DNA of 64,000 nucleotides from Diphasiastrum complanatum (GCA_029204225.1 CM055103.1:20464709-20528708), one strand, 5' to 3'; positions 46,400-58,508 are shown, numbered from the stretch's first letter. Numbers and translations are program-made. Notes: generated by a model from the letters alone, not told the origin.

Positions 46400-47649
46400 T
46401 CTTCAACTAGTTTTGGCATAGTTTTAACCATACTACTTTGATCCAACTTTAGAATTATCTCCATCATAAGTATAGATCTCCTTTCTAAGGTTCTGTATCT
46501 TTCATAATTGATATAGAGAATAGTGTCCAAATTGGATGCTTCACTATTTCTTACATCAATTTTACACATCAAGATATAACTAGAACATTTGAAGAACCAA
46601 ATAGAATGTGAATAAATTGATTCCTCCATGTTTCAAACTTTGAACTCTCTGGAAAATCAAAGCAACCTGTGAGTGATGACCATTTGCTTGCTTGTCTCCT
46701 CCAACTTTGTCCTTTCTTGATATGTCTCCACCATAAAACTCCATGAATGAGCCTCCATCTCCATCTTGCCACAAGATATCATCAACACTTGATGACTTGG
46801 CCATGAATGAGTGACATAATGAACTTCTAATAGCTTCATTTCCATTAGCAAAACCTGCCAAGAATGCTAATACAACTCCAACAATAAGATATTGCAAGAC
46901 AATGTAGCTAGTTTGTCCATATCTTGACAATTTGTACACATCCACATGAAATTGCTCAAACATGAGATAGAACAAGTAAAGTAAACGTGAACAACACTTC
47001 CTTGCTGCTCCTTTGACCTTACTTGAGTTTTCAAACACCTTAAAAAATAGATCCATAACGTCTTTGCCAAATAGCCTTCCTTTGATGCTCTTGACTAGCT
47101 CCAAATTGTCACCTTTCCTTTTGTGTTGTTGAAGCCCTTTGAGACCAACCTCTTGATCTTCCTCTTGACCATCAAAGTCATTGAAAAAACTTTGTTATTC
47201 AAATCCATTACTTGATTTTCCAGCATGAAAACCATGAGAACCAATATCCACTTGCATAGCATCATCTACACAAGAAGATGAAATACTCCCTCTCAAACAT
47301 ATGATCTATATCCAACAAGATCTCATCAATGGCTTGATTTCGAATTTCCACAAAGATTAGTGAAAACAATGCCATTGGTGGCACCATCATAAATCAGAAG
47401 TTAGATTCCAAACTTTCCATTCAACATGAAGTCGAGTAGGTGACGATGAGTATCGAACCTAATAAATCGAGCTCTCTTGAGTCCATAACAAACCTCAATA
47501 AGCTCATCAATGCGATCTCCCTTGCCTCGAAGAAATTGCCTCTCAATTTGCTCCATGTAGTCTTCTCCAACCAATCTTTTGCCATCTTGATCATGAGTGA
47601 TCAATTCATAATCATGGAATCCTTTGAGTTGATGAAGAGATGTGAGATC
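46400..47649 (-). pseudogene. Unrecognised coding-like interior of element D (3' part)
   Basis: Frames on the minus strand are open over long stretches: LTSLHQLKGFHDYELITHDQ from 47649, GLKGLQQHKRKGDNLELVKS near 47110, then IKGRLFGKDVMDLFFKVFEN and a hydrophobic stretch TSYIVLQYLIVGVVLAFLAG (a possible membrane segment, about 46900-46840). No retroviral domain is recognised. Upstream it continues in frame across the nested insertion with 54400-53544. It could be an extra retrotransposon ORF or captured host sequence. Confidence 0.4.
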
Positions 47650-48375
47650 TGTGAAGTTTTTAGCACGTGTGAACTTCACCACACACCATATAGGATCTTA
47701 CTGAGGTGTTGTGATTGCACAAGATTGATCAAAGAACATTATGCTTGAAAAATCTAAGGCAAGAGCACAATGGCATACATCTGATGAAAAAATCTAACTC
47801 TTCACTATGAGAAATGAATGTCAGAAATAATTCTAAGTGTTCAGTATGGGGAAAAAAGGCTGCTCTCGGGTAGAGAGAGAGAAGCATATAAAACTTGGGT
47901 AGAGAGAAAATGAGTCCAAAACACCAAAATCTCAATATTCACAATGTGGCAAAACATGCCCAGCTTTTCCTACATGAGAGAGACTCGAATTCCTACAGTG
48001 GAGTTGTATGGAAAGTCTACTTAACTGAACTAATTCACCTACCATAGATCCACATGTGTAACTGCATGCATGTATGTTCCATCACCTGCATGTCAACTCA
48101 TAAAACTGCCTAGACATGTGTAGATCACTAAAACTACTTTGCATGTTGCATGTACTGATCGCATGTGGCTTGCATGCATACAGTAAAACTTTGCATGCTA
48201 TCTAAACATCTGCATGTCATCATAATTGAATCTATCTAACTCAAATTCGAGCTACACTAGAAGGATATGTGCTCAATTCACACTCCTTTTATGTACAACA
48301 TGAATTTTAGTGGAAATCACCTTGGACATGACCCAAAACTCGAGATAGGAAGATAATATTTGAATAATCTTCACA
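47650..48375 (-). repeat. 3' LTR of the complete copia
   Basis: 726 bp, TGTGAAGTTTTTAGCACG .. AATCTTCACA. Rich in TGCATG motifs (about 47.99-48.2 kb). Polypurine tract immediately to its right. Confidence 0.92.
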
Positions 48376-48611
48376 CTCCTCCTTAAAATTTATGTTCCTA
48401 TCAACATAGACTTCGAAATTAGGCCAATGTTAGACCTCATCTTCATAAATACATTCTTGAGTAGAGGTTTGGTGAGAAGATCTGCAACACCATCTGAAGA
48501 TGAAACATGCTCCATTGAGATCTCTCTCCCAATGACTTTTTCTCTTACAAAATAATGAGCCACTTCAATATGCTTGCTCCTTGCATGAAAGACTGGATTA
48601 TTTGCAAGAGC

Positions 48612-48953
48612 CTAAGTAGAAATGTTATCATTCTTGATAATTGGTAAATCTTCATCTGCATAACACTTTAGTTCCAAAAGTAGCCTTTTGATCCATAAAA
48701 CCTCCTTTGTTGTGGTTGTAAGGGATTTGTATTCAGCTTCACAGGATGATAAGGAAATAGTTGCCTGCTTCCTTGATAGCCAAGAAACCAAATTTCCTCC
48801 AAGAAATATAGTGTAAACACTTGTGGATTTCCTATCCAACATGTCCCCTGCAAAATCTGAATCTGAAAAAGCAGTCAAAGTCAGATCTTCTCCTTCATAG
48901 TATAGTCCATAATCCAAGGTAGAAGATATATACCTCAAGACTCTTTTAGCCAA
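48612..48953 (-). pseudogene. Copia RNase H
   Basis: AKRVLRYISSTLDYGLYYEG, AFSDSDFAGDMLDRKSTSVY, SWLSRKQATISLSSCEAEYK. The conserved Asp and Glu of the copia RNase H are visible. A stop follows NDNIST, and the frame is separated from reverse transcriptase by about 300 bp of shifted frames. Confidence 0.85.
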
Positions 48954-49257
48954 CTTCCAATGATATAACTTTGGATCCTACATGTGTTGACTTAGCTTAT
49001 GAACACAAAAGCTTAGATCAGGCCTAGTCACTGTTAACCAAATACGTGAGCCAATAAGACTCCTATAAAGAGTGATGTCCTCAAAGGTTTTTCATCATCT
49101 TTAATAGGAACTTTTAAAATGTGCTCCATAGGTGTATCTATGCCTTTACAGTTCTCCGTATGAAATTTCCTGAGCATGGAAAGTGCATATCTACTTTGGC
49201 TTATAAATGCATGACCTTTCCAAAAATCTATTCAAGGCCTAGAATATAGTGAAGAAC

Positions 49258-50190
49258 TCATAAGTCTTGCATCTTAAACTCAGTACCAAGTGCATGCTTA
49301 GTTCCTTCAACTAAGTTCTCATTGTTTTCACAAAGAATGATATCATCTACATAGATGAGAAAAATAATTAAAAAGTTATCTACAAACTTATAATACAGAG
49401 AAAGGTCATATTTATTTAGACAAAATCCGAGTGATATGAGATAGGAATTGAGCCTTGCATACCAAGACCTTGGTGTCTGTTTCAGTCCATACAGACTTTT
49501 GAACAAAAGACAAACTTTTGATTCATCACCTTCCTTCACAAACCCTGGAGGCTGCTCCATATAAATCTCCTCCTCAAGGTAACCATTGAGAAATGCATTA
49601 GAAACATCAACCTGGAACATACTCCATTTGTGAAAACATGCAAGAGAGATGAGTATTCGAACTGTTACCATCTTTGCAACTAGTGTAAAGGTGTCTTCAT
49701 AGTCAAGACCTTTAATCTGTGAGTAGCCTTTGGCACAAAGTCTTGCTTTATACTTATTGATAGATCCATCATGATTATACTTGATTCTGAATACCCACTT
49801 ACATCCAATCACATGCATGTTGTTTGGTGGCTCCACAAGCTCCCATGTGTTATTTGACATCAAGGCTTCAAATTCTTGGGTCATTGCTTCAACCCACTCC
49901 TTGGATTGAAAAGCTTCTTGGACATCCTTAGGCTCTTCGTCTGATATAAAAAGTGCATGATAGGAAGTTTCGCCTTCCACTTGCCTTCCTTCTTCATCAT
50001 ATGTGAGCCTCCTTGGCTCAGATCTTGCTCGTGTAGATCTTCTTGGTGTGGTAGCTTGAATTTGCTCTTCCTCAAGCCTCGACCTCACCTCTTCCTGAAC
50101 AACATCAAGATTGATGATTGTAGATCTTGCATGAGTCTCCTTGATCTGTGCATCATCCAAGTTAAACTTCTGATCTTCACGAAAGATCAC
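49258..50190 (-). pseudogene. Copia reverse transcriptase
   Basis: 310 open codons: NTWELVEPPNNMHVIGCKWV, FRIKYNHDGSINKYKARLCA, FQVDVSNAFLNGYLEEEIYM, SLYGLKQTPRSWYARLNSYL and the catalytic YVDD (LIYVDDIILCENNENL). The core is intact, but it ends at LGTEFKMQDL and the thumb/RNase H junction is frameshifted. Confidence 0.88.
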
Positions 50191-50244
50191 ATCTCTACTA
50201 ACAACATTTTTGTCAGTAGAGGGAAAATAAATCTTGTATGCTTT

Positions 50245-51284
50245 TTAAGTGGATGCATATCCTACAAAAATTCCTTTTACTACACTAGGATCTTCCTTCT
50301 TCCTAGTTTCTAGAGGCACATGCACAAAGCATAGACAGCCAAAAATCCTAAGATGATCCACCTTAGGCTTTTTCTTATACAACATCTCAAATGGTGTCTT
50401 TCCTCCTATTGCAAGATTTGGAAGCCTATTACAAAGATAGGTTGCACATGCAACTGCCTCTCCCCAAAATTCTTTAGGCAGAGAAGCTTCTAGCCTAATG
50501 GCTTTTGCACATTCACACAAAGTTCTATTTTTTCTCTCAGCAACACCATTTTGCTGAGGAGTATATAAACAAGAAAACTCTCTTTGGATACCCTCTCTCT
50601 CACAAAAGTCTTTAAACTTATTGGAAGTGTATTCTCCTCCACTATCACTTCTTAAAGCTTTTAACTTGAAAGGAAACTGCTTCTCTACATAAGCTTTGAA
50701 AGTAAGAAAAACATCATAGACCATGGCTTTTGAAGACAGCATATAGATCCAAGAATATCTTGTATAATCATCTACAAAAGAGACAAAGCAGTTGGCTCCT
50801 CCTTTGCTCTTAGTTGATGAGAAATGAACATCAGAGTGTACAAGTTCAAATGGTTGCTGTGTCTTGATACTCGATCTAGGAAAAGGCCTTCTGTGTGACT
50901 TTGCCAGCACACAAGCTTCACAAGGTAGAAGCTCCTTTGACAGTGTCTTTGGTAGACCAACAACTTTTCCTTCTTTGACCATTGCATGGCTTTGAAATTG
51001 GGATGACCCAATCTCTTGTGCCACAAATCCTCCTATAGAACCTTGGTCTCATAAGCAATATCTGAAATGTTAGCACTCTCCCTATAATCTAGTTTGTACA
51101 ACTTCCCAATTATAGATCCTCTAGCAATAACTTCATTTTCTCTTGAGATTATACACTTGTCAACTTGAAACTTGACATCCAATCCACTATCAAACAATTG
51201 TCCTACACTAATGAGATTCTTGGTCAATCTAGGTACATACAGTACATCATGTAAGCAAATTATTTTTGATGATGATACATGCAA
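50245..51284 (-). pseudogene. Copia GAG-pre-integrase and integrase
   Basis: From the right: LTKNLISVGQLFDSGLDVKF (end of protease region), a stop near 51033, then LWHKRLGHPNFKAMQ, CEACVLAKSHRRPF, HSDVHFSSTKSKGG, SFVDDYTRYSWIYMLSSKAM, LRSDSGGEYTSNKFKDF, QQNGVAERKNRTLCECAKAI and HLRIFGCLCFVHVPLETRKK. The Asp, Asp and Glu of the catalytic triad are all present. The frame ends at VGYAST, and the remaining linker is in frame past a TAA. Confidence 0.88.
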
Positions 51285-52060
51285 TGGAATACTACCTATT
51301 CCTTCAATTCTACACTCTACACATTAGCAGTATAGATTGATCTTTTTGCACCTAGATATGGCATGAGATTAGTGAAAGAGTTCTTAGAACTAGACATATG
51401 AGAACTAGCCCGACTTGTCTTTGATGAAGAATGCTTTGTCATCTCCACCATCTTTCAATGAAAGTCTGTTGATCCTCAGCATCTTGTTCTCTTGCCTGCT
51501 TTCTTCAGCAATGAGAACACCTTGTAGTGTCTCCAAGGATGGAAGATCCTCCCTAATAGCATAAGTCTGCACAATATTGTCATACTCATCTCTAAGTCCA
51601 TTTAGGACTACTTGAACAAGTTCAGTGTTCTTAAGAACATCACTAATACGAGCTAACTCTTGATGAAGATCCTTAACTCTCATGACATATGATGAAGCAC
51701 TCTCATGTACTCTCTGATAACTTAGAAATATTTGGTTTCTAAGTGTAAGCAATCTAGAAGTATTTTTGATTTCATAGATTGTTTTTAGAGTATCCCAAGC
51801 TTCCTTGGCAGTGGTGCATGTACTGATCTCTCTTAGCACTTCATTAGTAACATTCATTCTTATAAAATGAAGGACAATTCTGGTTCTTTTGTGGAATGCT
51901 GCAGCTTCATTAGGTGCAGCAGGTTCTTCTTCAGCTCCACTCACATATCCATTACATCTTGTAGAATCAGTAATGATTCCATTCTGATCTTCCACATTGT
52001 ATAATTGGAAGATGTTAATCTATCACTGTGCTCTAAGAAATGTGAACCAGATGAAGACAT
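51285..52060 (-). pseudogene. Copia gag fused to protease remnant
   Basis: gag starts at the ATG 52060-52058 (SSSGSHFLEHSDRLTSSNYT), changes frame near 51960, and continues HFIRMNVTNEVLREISTCTT, KEAWDTLKTIYEIKNTSRLL and LPSLETLQGVLIAEESRQEN. After FFIKDKSG the sequence passes directly into ASSHMSSSKNSF, the part just downstream of a copia protease active site. The CCHC knuckle and the catalytic Asp are therefore missing by deletion near 51405. Confidence 0.8.
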
Positions 52061-52806
52061 CTTCTTGGTGAGAAATTCTAGTAATGATAAAAAATGGAGC
52101 TGAAAGGATGCTGTTTGCTATCTCAATCTAGGATCTAATAGAAATGTTGATTCACCCTATGAAATCTAGCAACAGATGTGAGAACAAATTCTCAGTACAA
52201 AAAATCAATCTATCTTGAATTTGGATCTTGCTTCAGTCACAAAAGAAGAAGCACATGCAAGCAAGACTCCCACGAGTTTCAAAGTACTGATAAACTCTCT
52301 AGGACTTAATTTCAACTCAAACACAGTAATATGTGTGAAATGAAAAGTCTAAGACCTCAAAACACTCACTTCTATCCAATTCTACTTGATTGACAGTGAA
52401 AGTTGATGAAAAAGGTGAATAAGACAGATGTGTGCTCACTTTGGCATATCCCACGAGTTGAGTACCCTCTCAGACTCTCTGATTGCCTAAAACTCTTCTA
52501 AAAACAAATCAGATTGACCTAAAAACAAGAGCAACACATTCTACTCTTCAATACCTATCCAACAAGCTATAGAACATCAAATTTGGATCATTCCTTGAGA
52601 AGTAGCACTCATTAATGAGGGCTGATTTCACACATGTGAGCTCTCTGTCCGTCTCCGCTGGATCAGATCAGCCTTGATTTGATCCACTTATGGTCCACAG
52701 ATTGCTTGTTTCTCAACGAGTTTGAATCCCTCTCCAAAATTCGAGTTCTTGCAAGCAAAGACATTGATGATCTGATGTATACACCCTCACCTCTTCAAAG
52801 CATGAA

Positions 52807-52818
52807 GCTCTGATACCA
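52807..52818 (-). other. tRNA-Met primer binding site
   Basis: GCTCTGATACCA on the plus strand, TGGTATCAGAGC on the minus strand, complementary to the 3' end of plant initiator tRNA-Met, with zero spacing from the 5' LTR at 52819. Confidence 0.92.
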
Positions 52819-53543
52819 TGTGAAGTTTTTAGCAGTGTGAACTTCACCACACACCCTACAAAATCTTACTGAGATGTTTTGCACAAGATTGATCAAAGAA
52901 CAGTATGCTTGAAAAATCTAAGGCAAGAGCACAATGGCATACATCTGATGAAAAAATCTAACTCTTCACTATGAGAAATGAATGTCAGAAAAAATTCTAA
53001 GTGTTCAGTATGGAAAAAAGAGGCTGGTCTGGGGTAGAGAGAGAAAATCAAGCATAGAAAACTCGGGTAGAAAGAGAGTGAGTCCAAAACACCAAAATCT
53101 CAATATTCACAATGTGGCAAAACATGCCCAGCTTTTCCTACATGAGAGAGACTCAAATTTCTACAGTGGAGTTGCATGGAAAGTCCACTTAACCGAACTA
53201 ATTCACCTACCATAGATCCACATGTGTAACTACATGCATGTATGTTGCATGTACTGCATGTCAACTCATAAAACTACCTAGATATGTGTAGGTCACCGAA
53301 ACTACTTTGCATGTTGCATGCACTGATTGCATGTGGCTTGCATGCATACAATAAAACTTTGCATGCTATCTAAACATCTGCATGTCATCATAATTGAATC
53401 TATCTAACTCAAATATGAGCTACACTAGAAGGATATGTGCTCAATTCACACTCCTTTTATGTACAACATGAATTTTAGTGGAAATCGCCATGGACATGAC
53501 CCCAAACTCGAGATAGGAAGATAATATCTTAATAATCTTCACA
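52819..53543 (-). repeat. 5' LTR of the complete copia
   Basis: 725 bp, partner of 47650-48375. Bounded by TGTGAAG and CTTCACA, followed by AGATC. Confidence 0.92.
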
Positions 53544-55566
53544 AGATCCATGCCTTGGATCTTACCAAGAACCAATTTTCCATTGCTCTTTCCTTCATAA
53601 GACCCTCTCTTAATGATTGCATCATAAGAAGTAGAAACCTCAAAGACATTAGAATCCAAAATGATTAGTACCTTCAACATAAGGATTATTGAAGTACTCT
53701 CTTTTTTCAAACAAGAAATTCTACTCAATGATTTAGGTAATGACTCATATGATAATGATTCTTCCTCATCATTCACAATGATATCATTCAAAGTACATCC
53801 TACTTTGAACTCTTCACATACTTCTCTTCTTCTTGACTTGTGACTATCTCCCTCACCAAGTCTCATGAAAGAACCATTTGATCTACTCTCTTTATGAAGA
53901 CATGTGACTCCACTTGCTTCAAAAATGACTTTCTTGGACTCATCACAAAATAATGTAGAAGAACCACCTCCTTCATGCATGCACCTAGCAACATCTTTTT
54001 CCATATGCTCAAAGAAATCATTAACAACAATCTTTTCCAAGGAAGAACCTTCACCTCCATTGATGAAGTTAGCTCTTTCCTTACCTTTTGCATGCTTGCA
54101 CTTGCCATGAAGAACCATTGAAACACCATAATTATCCTCAAGACTAGACAAGTTAGCACAAAGATGAACATCTCCAAGAATCATATTAGATCTTGACCTA
54201 GATCTTGCATAAGGAAGCTTGCTAGACTTTGCATAAGATCCACCAATCTTTTTGATGCTAAAAGGAAACTTTGGAAAGTTGAGACCAATCTCCTTTTCCA
54301 TTCCATCCTTTTTGTTAGCCATAACAAAAGCATCAAGCTTGAAAAGTCTACCTTGTCTATTGCCCCTAGCAACCAAGATTTCTTTCTTTGTAATAAACAA
54401 GCATGACCACCAAACTTTACCACTTGACCAACACTTAACAAATTCTTTGAAAGTGAAGGAATGTAAAGAACACCATCAAGCCTTGCTTTCCTATTAGTAG
54501 AATGACAAATAGGAATTGAACCAATACCTTCAATCACACACTCACCACAATTGGCCATGTGAATTGCTTTCTTGGCTCCATCATAAGTGACCAAAGAAGT
54601 AAAGAACTCCTTGTGACTCGTCATGTGTGAATTAGCTCCACTATCAATCCACCATGAATATTTGTCACCTTCACTTGATATTAGACTTGAAGAACACATC
54701 AAAAGAGAATCACAATCACCTAGATCCTCATCATTAGTAGTAAAGTTGATTTGCTTGCTACCTTCATCTCTTTGTTTCTTCAAACATTCATTTGCAAAAT
54801 GCCCTTTGATTCCACAAGAAAAGCATTTAAACTTAGACTTATCTTTCTTTTTTCCAAAAGAAGAAGTCTCACCTTGATCTTGCCCTTTAGACCACTTGCC
54901 TTTGCCTTTGCCCTTGAACTTGCCTTTGATGAACATAGCATCCTCTTCATATTGAGATGTCGATGTACATCCACCTCCTCTTGATTGAAGCCTATACTCC
55001 TCATTCACCAAGGTCTCTTGCAAATCCACAATACTTGGCAAATTCTTTTGAATAGCAAAACTTTGAACAAGATTAGCATGATCATCCAACAAGCAATTAA
55101 GTATAACTTGAACAAGTTCTACCTCCTTAATGCTTTCATCAATACATGCTAATTCATCATTGAATGCTTTAACTCTCAAAACAAAAGCATGAGTACTTTC
55201 TTCCTTCTTTTGAAAACTTTGAAAACTTTGAAAGATTTGCCTCCTAAGAGTAAGCACTCTTAATGTAGACTTGGATTCATAAAGCTTCTTCAAAGCTTCT
55301 CAAGCCTCCAAAGATGATGTGCACTTACGAATCTCCTTGAGAAGTTCATTGGTAACATTCATCTTAATCATGTGTAGGGCTCTTTTAGATCTCTCGTCAT
55401 ACCTCACTTGATCTTTTTAAGTTGCTGGTCTGTCCTCCAAACCTACAACAATATCCAAAACATCATTCATCTCAAGAAGTGATTCCATCCTCACTTTTCA
55501 CGATGAATAGTTACTTGAGGTAAGCCTATCATTGCCTTCCAGCATGAATCCACCACTTGTAGCCAT
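53544..55566 (-). pseudogene. Element D gag-protease and upstream part of its extra ORF
   Basis: gag starts at the ATG 55566-55564 (GGFMLEGNDRLTSSNYS) and has stops at the expected Trp of the W-K-V-R motif and near 55420. It then reads well from 55293: STHAFVLRVKAFNDELACID, a knuckle CFSCGIKGHFANEC near 54820-54780, protease site WWIDSGANSHM near 54655, and VLYIPSLSKNLLSVGQ. Beyond that no integrase motif follows. From 54400 the frame carries unfamiliar sequence (KKDGMEKEIGLNFPKFPF, SRISCLKKESTSIILMLKVL) that runs in frame to GKLVLGKIQGMDL at the nested insertion and continues at 47649 with TSLHQLKG. Confidence 0.65.
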
Positions 55567-55608
55567 GTTGCAATGACCCGATCTTCTTCTTTCAACATGT
55601 TCATTTAG

Positions 55609-56151
55609 TCAAGTGGAAGGATCAGCCAGTTGAGAATGCCACTTGGGAAAAAGATAGTATACTTCGACAGTTATATCCAGAGAGGACCAAGATAGCTCTT
55701 AAGGGGGAGAGAGTGTTACAAGACCATAACAGTACCGACCCAACAGTACATTTGAAAAGAGCTAACCACCAGAGGGTAGAGGACAGTGGAGTCAGAGGCC
55801 TGCATGCATACCGTGCAGTTGGTATGAGGGCCAGTGATGCGCATGCAGACACATGTGGATGTGTGCATGACAGTTAGGGGCCATGTGATCCTTCAGTGAT
55901 GGATTGGGACCCCACATGCAACAGTAGTCCATGCATGCAACATGAACAATGGGCGTTGGCAATAACTACCACCTACCGCTCCTATGTAAACTCACATTGG
56001 GCTAGGAGGGGCATTCTATAAGAGAGTGCATTGGCTAGGTGGATCAGACTAGCTTTGTCTTTTTTGTGGTTATGTTGTTCCTAACACATTGTGAAGTTCA
56101 TGCTTTGCATATAATAATAATAATTGGCCTTGCAGGCCAATATCTCACATG
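55609..56151 (+). mobile_element. Ty3/gypsy 3' end: chromodomain tail and LTR
   Basis: 55609-55708 reads KWKDQPVENATWEKDSILRQ, the C-terminal half of a gypsy chromodomain-like block. Then comes a purine tract (AAGGGGGAGAGAG) and an LTR-like start TGTTACAAGACCATAACAG at about 55708. The LTR probably ends near 56151 (..AATATCTCACA), but no partner is present. 5'-truncated at the junction with element D. Confidence 0.7.
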
Positions 56152-56655
56152 CCATTCTCTTCCAACAATTTGTACAATCATAGGTATACAAATTTCTACT
56201 ATCTGATGTTTGCAAATAGTCATTTGTAAAACTTTAAAAGGTTTGTATGGTGTTAATAATTTTGAGATTGAATCATAGCCCTCTAAACATGATACATATG
56301 TTGCAATTACAAGGTTCTACATATACCAAAAAGGTTGGCCTTGGCCGCTCAAGCAATTTCATTCCATGAATTTTTACCAAATTATGTTTGAATTAGTCAT
56401 TTTTTCTCAGCTTTAAAAGGTTTGTATAATGCTCATAACCCATGTTTTGAGCATAAACCAATAAACTGGGACATACATTTCGTATTTAACACTACATATT
56501 TACCAAAATCGTGTGCCAACTGCCATGGGCCATTTTTTTTCTCATTAATTTTTAGGATTTGATTTGGGCACCTAGTAACTTGTAATTCAACTTATTGATG
56601 TTTTGTGTGGTGTCGCTTCCGATGCCTTGTCGAACTGCCTTGTTGAACTACATCA
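56152..56655. other. Possible gypsy LTR, no gene
   Basis: A minus-strand LTR start (TGTGATGTAGTTCAACAAGG, from about 56655 leftwards) next to a purine tract (TTGGGGGGAA) suggests this is the 3' LTR of the gypsy element whose integrase lies at 56656-57240. The left border is not defined. Confidence 0.4.
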
Positions 56656-57241
56656 CATTCCCCCCAACACACTAGTGATATGGTGAGTGACTAGTTTACG
56701 TCTCCCTAACATTGAGAATACTTTCTAGCTCATGTGGAAGTTGCTAAGAATCCTCGAGAGGAACTAGAACATTGTCCCTGACTAGATTATCTGATCTAGT
56801 TAAAGCCCTTCGTAACCGACTAATATGGAAAATTGGATGGATTTTAGTGCTGGTCAGGAGTTCTAGCTCATAGAAAACTTCGTCTCTTATACTAATATTG
56901 GTAAACGAACCACAATACCCAGGAAAAAACTTATCACACACTCCTGTTTTGACGATTTTAGAGTCATCTGAAACTCGAAGAAATACTTTCTCACCAGGGG
57001 AGAATTGAACATCCCATCTGTGCGGATCTGCATATTGCTTAGATCGATCCTGGGCTTGCCTAATGTTGTGCTTAGCATGTTCTACCATTTGGTTTAGGTC
57101 TTTTAAAAAGTTTTTTTTTGCTGCTTCTACCTTTTCATGTTTAAACCCTATTATTGTGGGTGAGTGTGGCTGAAAACAATACATTAGCATGAATGGGCTG
57201 TATCCCATAGCTGAATGCTTGTTATAAGCAAACTGACTTGC
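56656..57241 (-). pseudogene. Gypsy integrase C-terminal part
   Basis: The minus strand from 57240: SQFAYNKHSAMGYSPFMLMY, NIRQAQDRSKQYADPHRWDV, FSPGEKVFLRVSDDSKIVKT, HPIFHISRLRRALTRSDNLV, then VPLEDS and a stop, with QLPHELESILNVRE-like linker after it. The chromodomain is absent or decayed. The missing catalytic part lies on the far side of the copia insertion (61944-62450), with part of the core lost. Confidence 0.8.
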
Positions 57242-57727
57242 TCATGTCTATTTGTTGGTCATCCCTACTTTATAGGACCTACGCCTAAGTTTAAGGTGAA
57301 AAATTGACCAACTAGCTACCTACCAAGCATAACTCTAGGATCTAGGCTAGGGTTTCAGTTTAGAGCAAAAAGAGTGAGTTAACTTCCTTATTACATGCTG
57401 GAAATCCACCTAACTTCAAGAAGGAAGTCGAGTTTGCTATGTATTTCAAGCTCCCATTGTGAGAAGATAGAATCTTTTTGGAGCTCATTGGCAATTTCAA
57501 GCTAGTTCACTATGTAGATTGAGTTTTTGTGATCCAAATGAAGCCAAATCAATTTCTACTTATTTCTCAGGTTGGAGGCCGTACTAAATCTTGTTGTTTG
57601 TCAAATTGCCAATCTAGATCAACTTTTTGATGACTAGTTTTCTGATAGATTGCTAAGCAAACATCCAAACAATCTTGTGGATCTTTTGTAGATCCATCAT
57701 ATGGTCCTAAATTACAGTACTTTCACA

Positions 57728-57739
57728 TGGTATCAGAGC
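57728..57739 (+). other. tRNA-Met primer binding site of element E
   Basis: TGGTATCAGAGC immediately after the 5' LTR end TTTCACA, followed by CAAGTACAAGAG, shared with the leader at 42604 of the related element. Confidence 0.92.
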
Positions 57740-58508
57740 CAAGTACAAGAGCATAAGCCATTGATCTAATGCAAATCCATTTTTAGCAAGTTTTGGTGCT
57801 AAAAACTAGTATTGAGAGGGCAAGCTAGAATCTTGATTTTGGTGAGGAGATTTGATCCCAAACTTGGTAGGGGTCCAAATCCGTACCGTCCACATGTGTG
57901 GGCACCTTTGAACCTGCATTTAATGCATGGTATTCATTTGATCCAAAAAAATTCAATTTGTGAGCTTTTGATGTAATTTTTGGTGGAAATCTTAGCATAA
58001 GCTACCAAGATTGAGTGCCATTGATTAGATTTGACATAGAGTGATGAAATCTAATTAATCTAGGCTGAAATCAGGTCCTCTAAACTTGTTTTACAGGTCT
58101 TGAAAGTACATCAAAAAGTGTGAGGGAGATTTAGTCATGTTATTGTCCAAAAATAGCCAAAATTGGCAAGATTTGATTGTAAGTAGATTTCACATCATCT
58201 TATCTTCATACTAACTTTGTGAGAGAGTGCTAGAACTGAGATCTTAAGTCCATTTGTTGGATTAGAAATCTAATTTGAGTGAAACACTACAAGAGAGAGA
58301 CCTTAGTGAGTTTCTAGAAGCAATCAAATCCATTTCTTGGCAAGATTTGTTTGAAAGTAGTTTTCACTTCATCTTATCTTCATTCCAGCTTTGTGAGGAA
58401 GTGATCGAACTGTGATTGTAAGTCCATTTGTTGGATTAAAAATCAAATTTGAGCGAAACACTACAAGTGTGAGACCTTTGTGAGTTTCAAGTCAATCAAA
58501 TCTATTTC
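57740..58508 (+). other. Leader of element E, with internal repeat
   Basis: Non-coding leader. A segment of about 150 bp around 58160-58310 is repeated at 58330-58480 (ACTTCATCTTATCTTCAT, TTTGTTGGATTA, GAAACACTACAAG), so the leader contains an old tandem duplication. Confidence 0.7.

Larger units (their letters stand above)
47650..53543 (-). mobile_element. Complete-length copia retrotransposon with TSD AGATC
   Basis: Paired LTRs 47650-48375 and 52819-53543 (TGTGAAG..CTTCACA, about 725 bp, only a few percent different by eye) are flanked by AGATC at 47645-47649 and 53544-53548. The primer binding site TGGTATCAGAGC (minus strand, 52818-52807) abuts the 5' LTR, and a polypurine tract (TAAGGAGGAG, reversed, 48376-48385) abuts the 3' LTR. 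gag, integrase, reverse transcriptase and RNase H are present in order, but gag is frameshifted and the knuckle plus protease active site are deleted. It interrupts element D. It is the youngest clear insertion in this half of the window. Confidence 0.93.
45756..55608 (-). mobile_element. Copia element D (-), nested host of a complete copia
   Basis: A 3' LTR (45756-46394, TGTGAAG..CTCTCACA on the plus strand) is followed on its right by a purine tract read on the minus strand (GAAGAAGGAG, 46395-46406). Internal sequence runs right to 55608 and is interrupted by 47650-53543. Order on the minus strand: gag with stops (55566-54700), protease (about 54650), a long unrecognised coding-like region on both sides of the insertion, then the LTR. 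No integrase or reverse transcriptase was found and the 5' LTR is missing at 55608. Confidence 0.65.
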
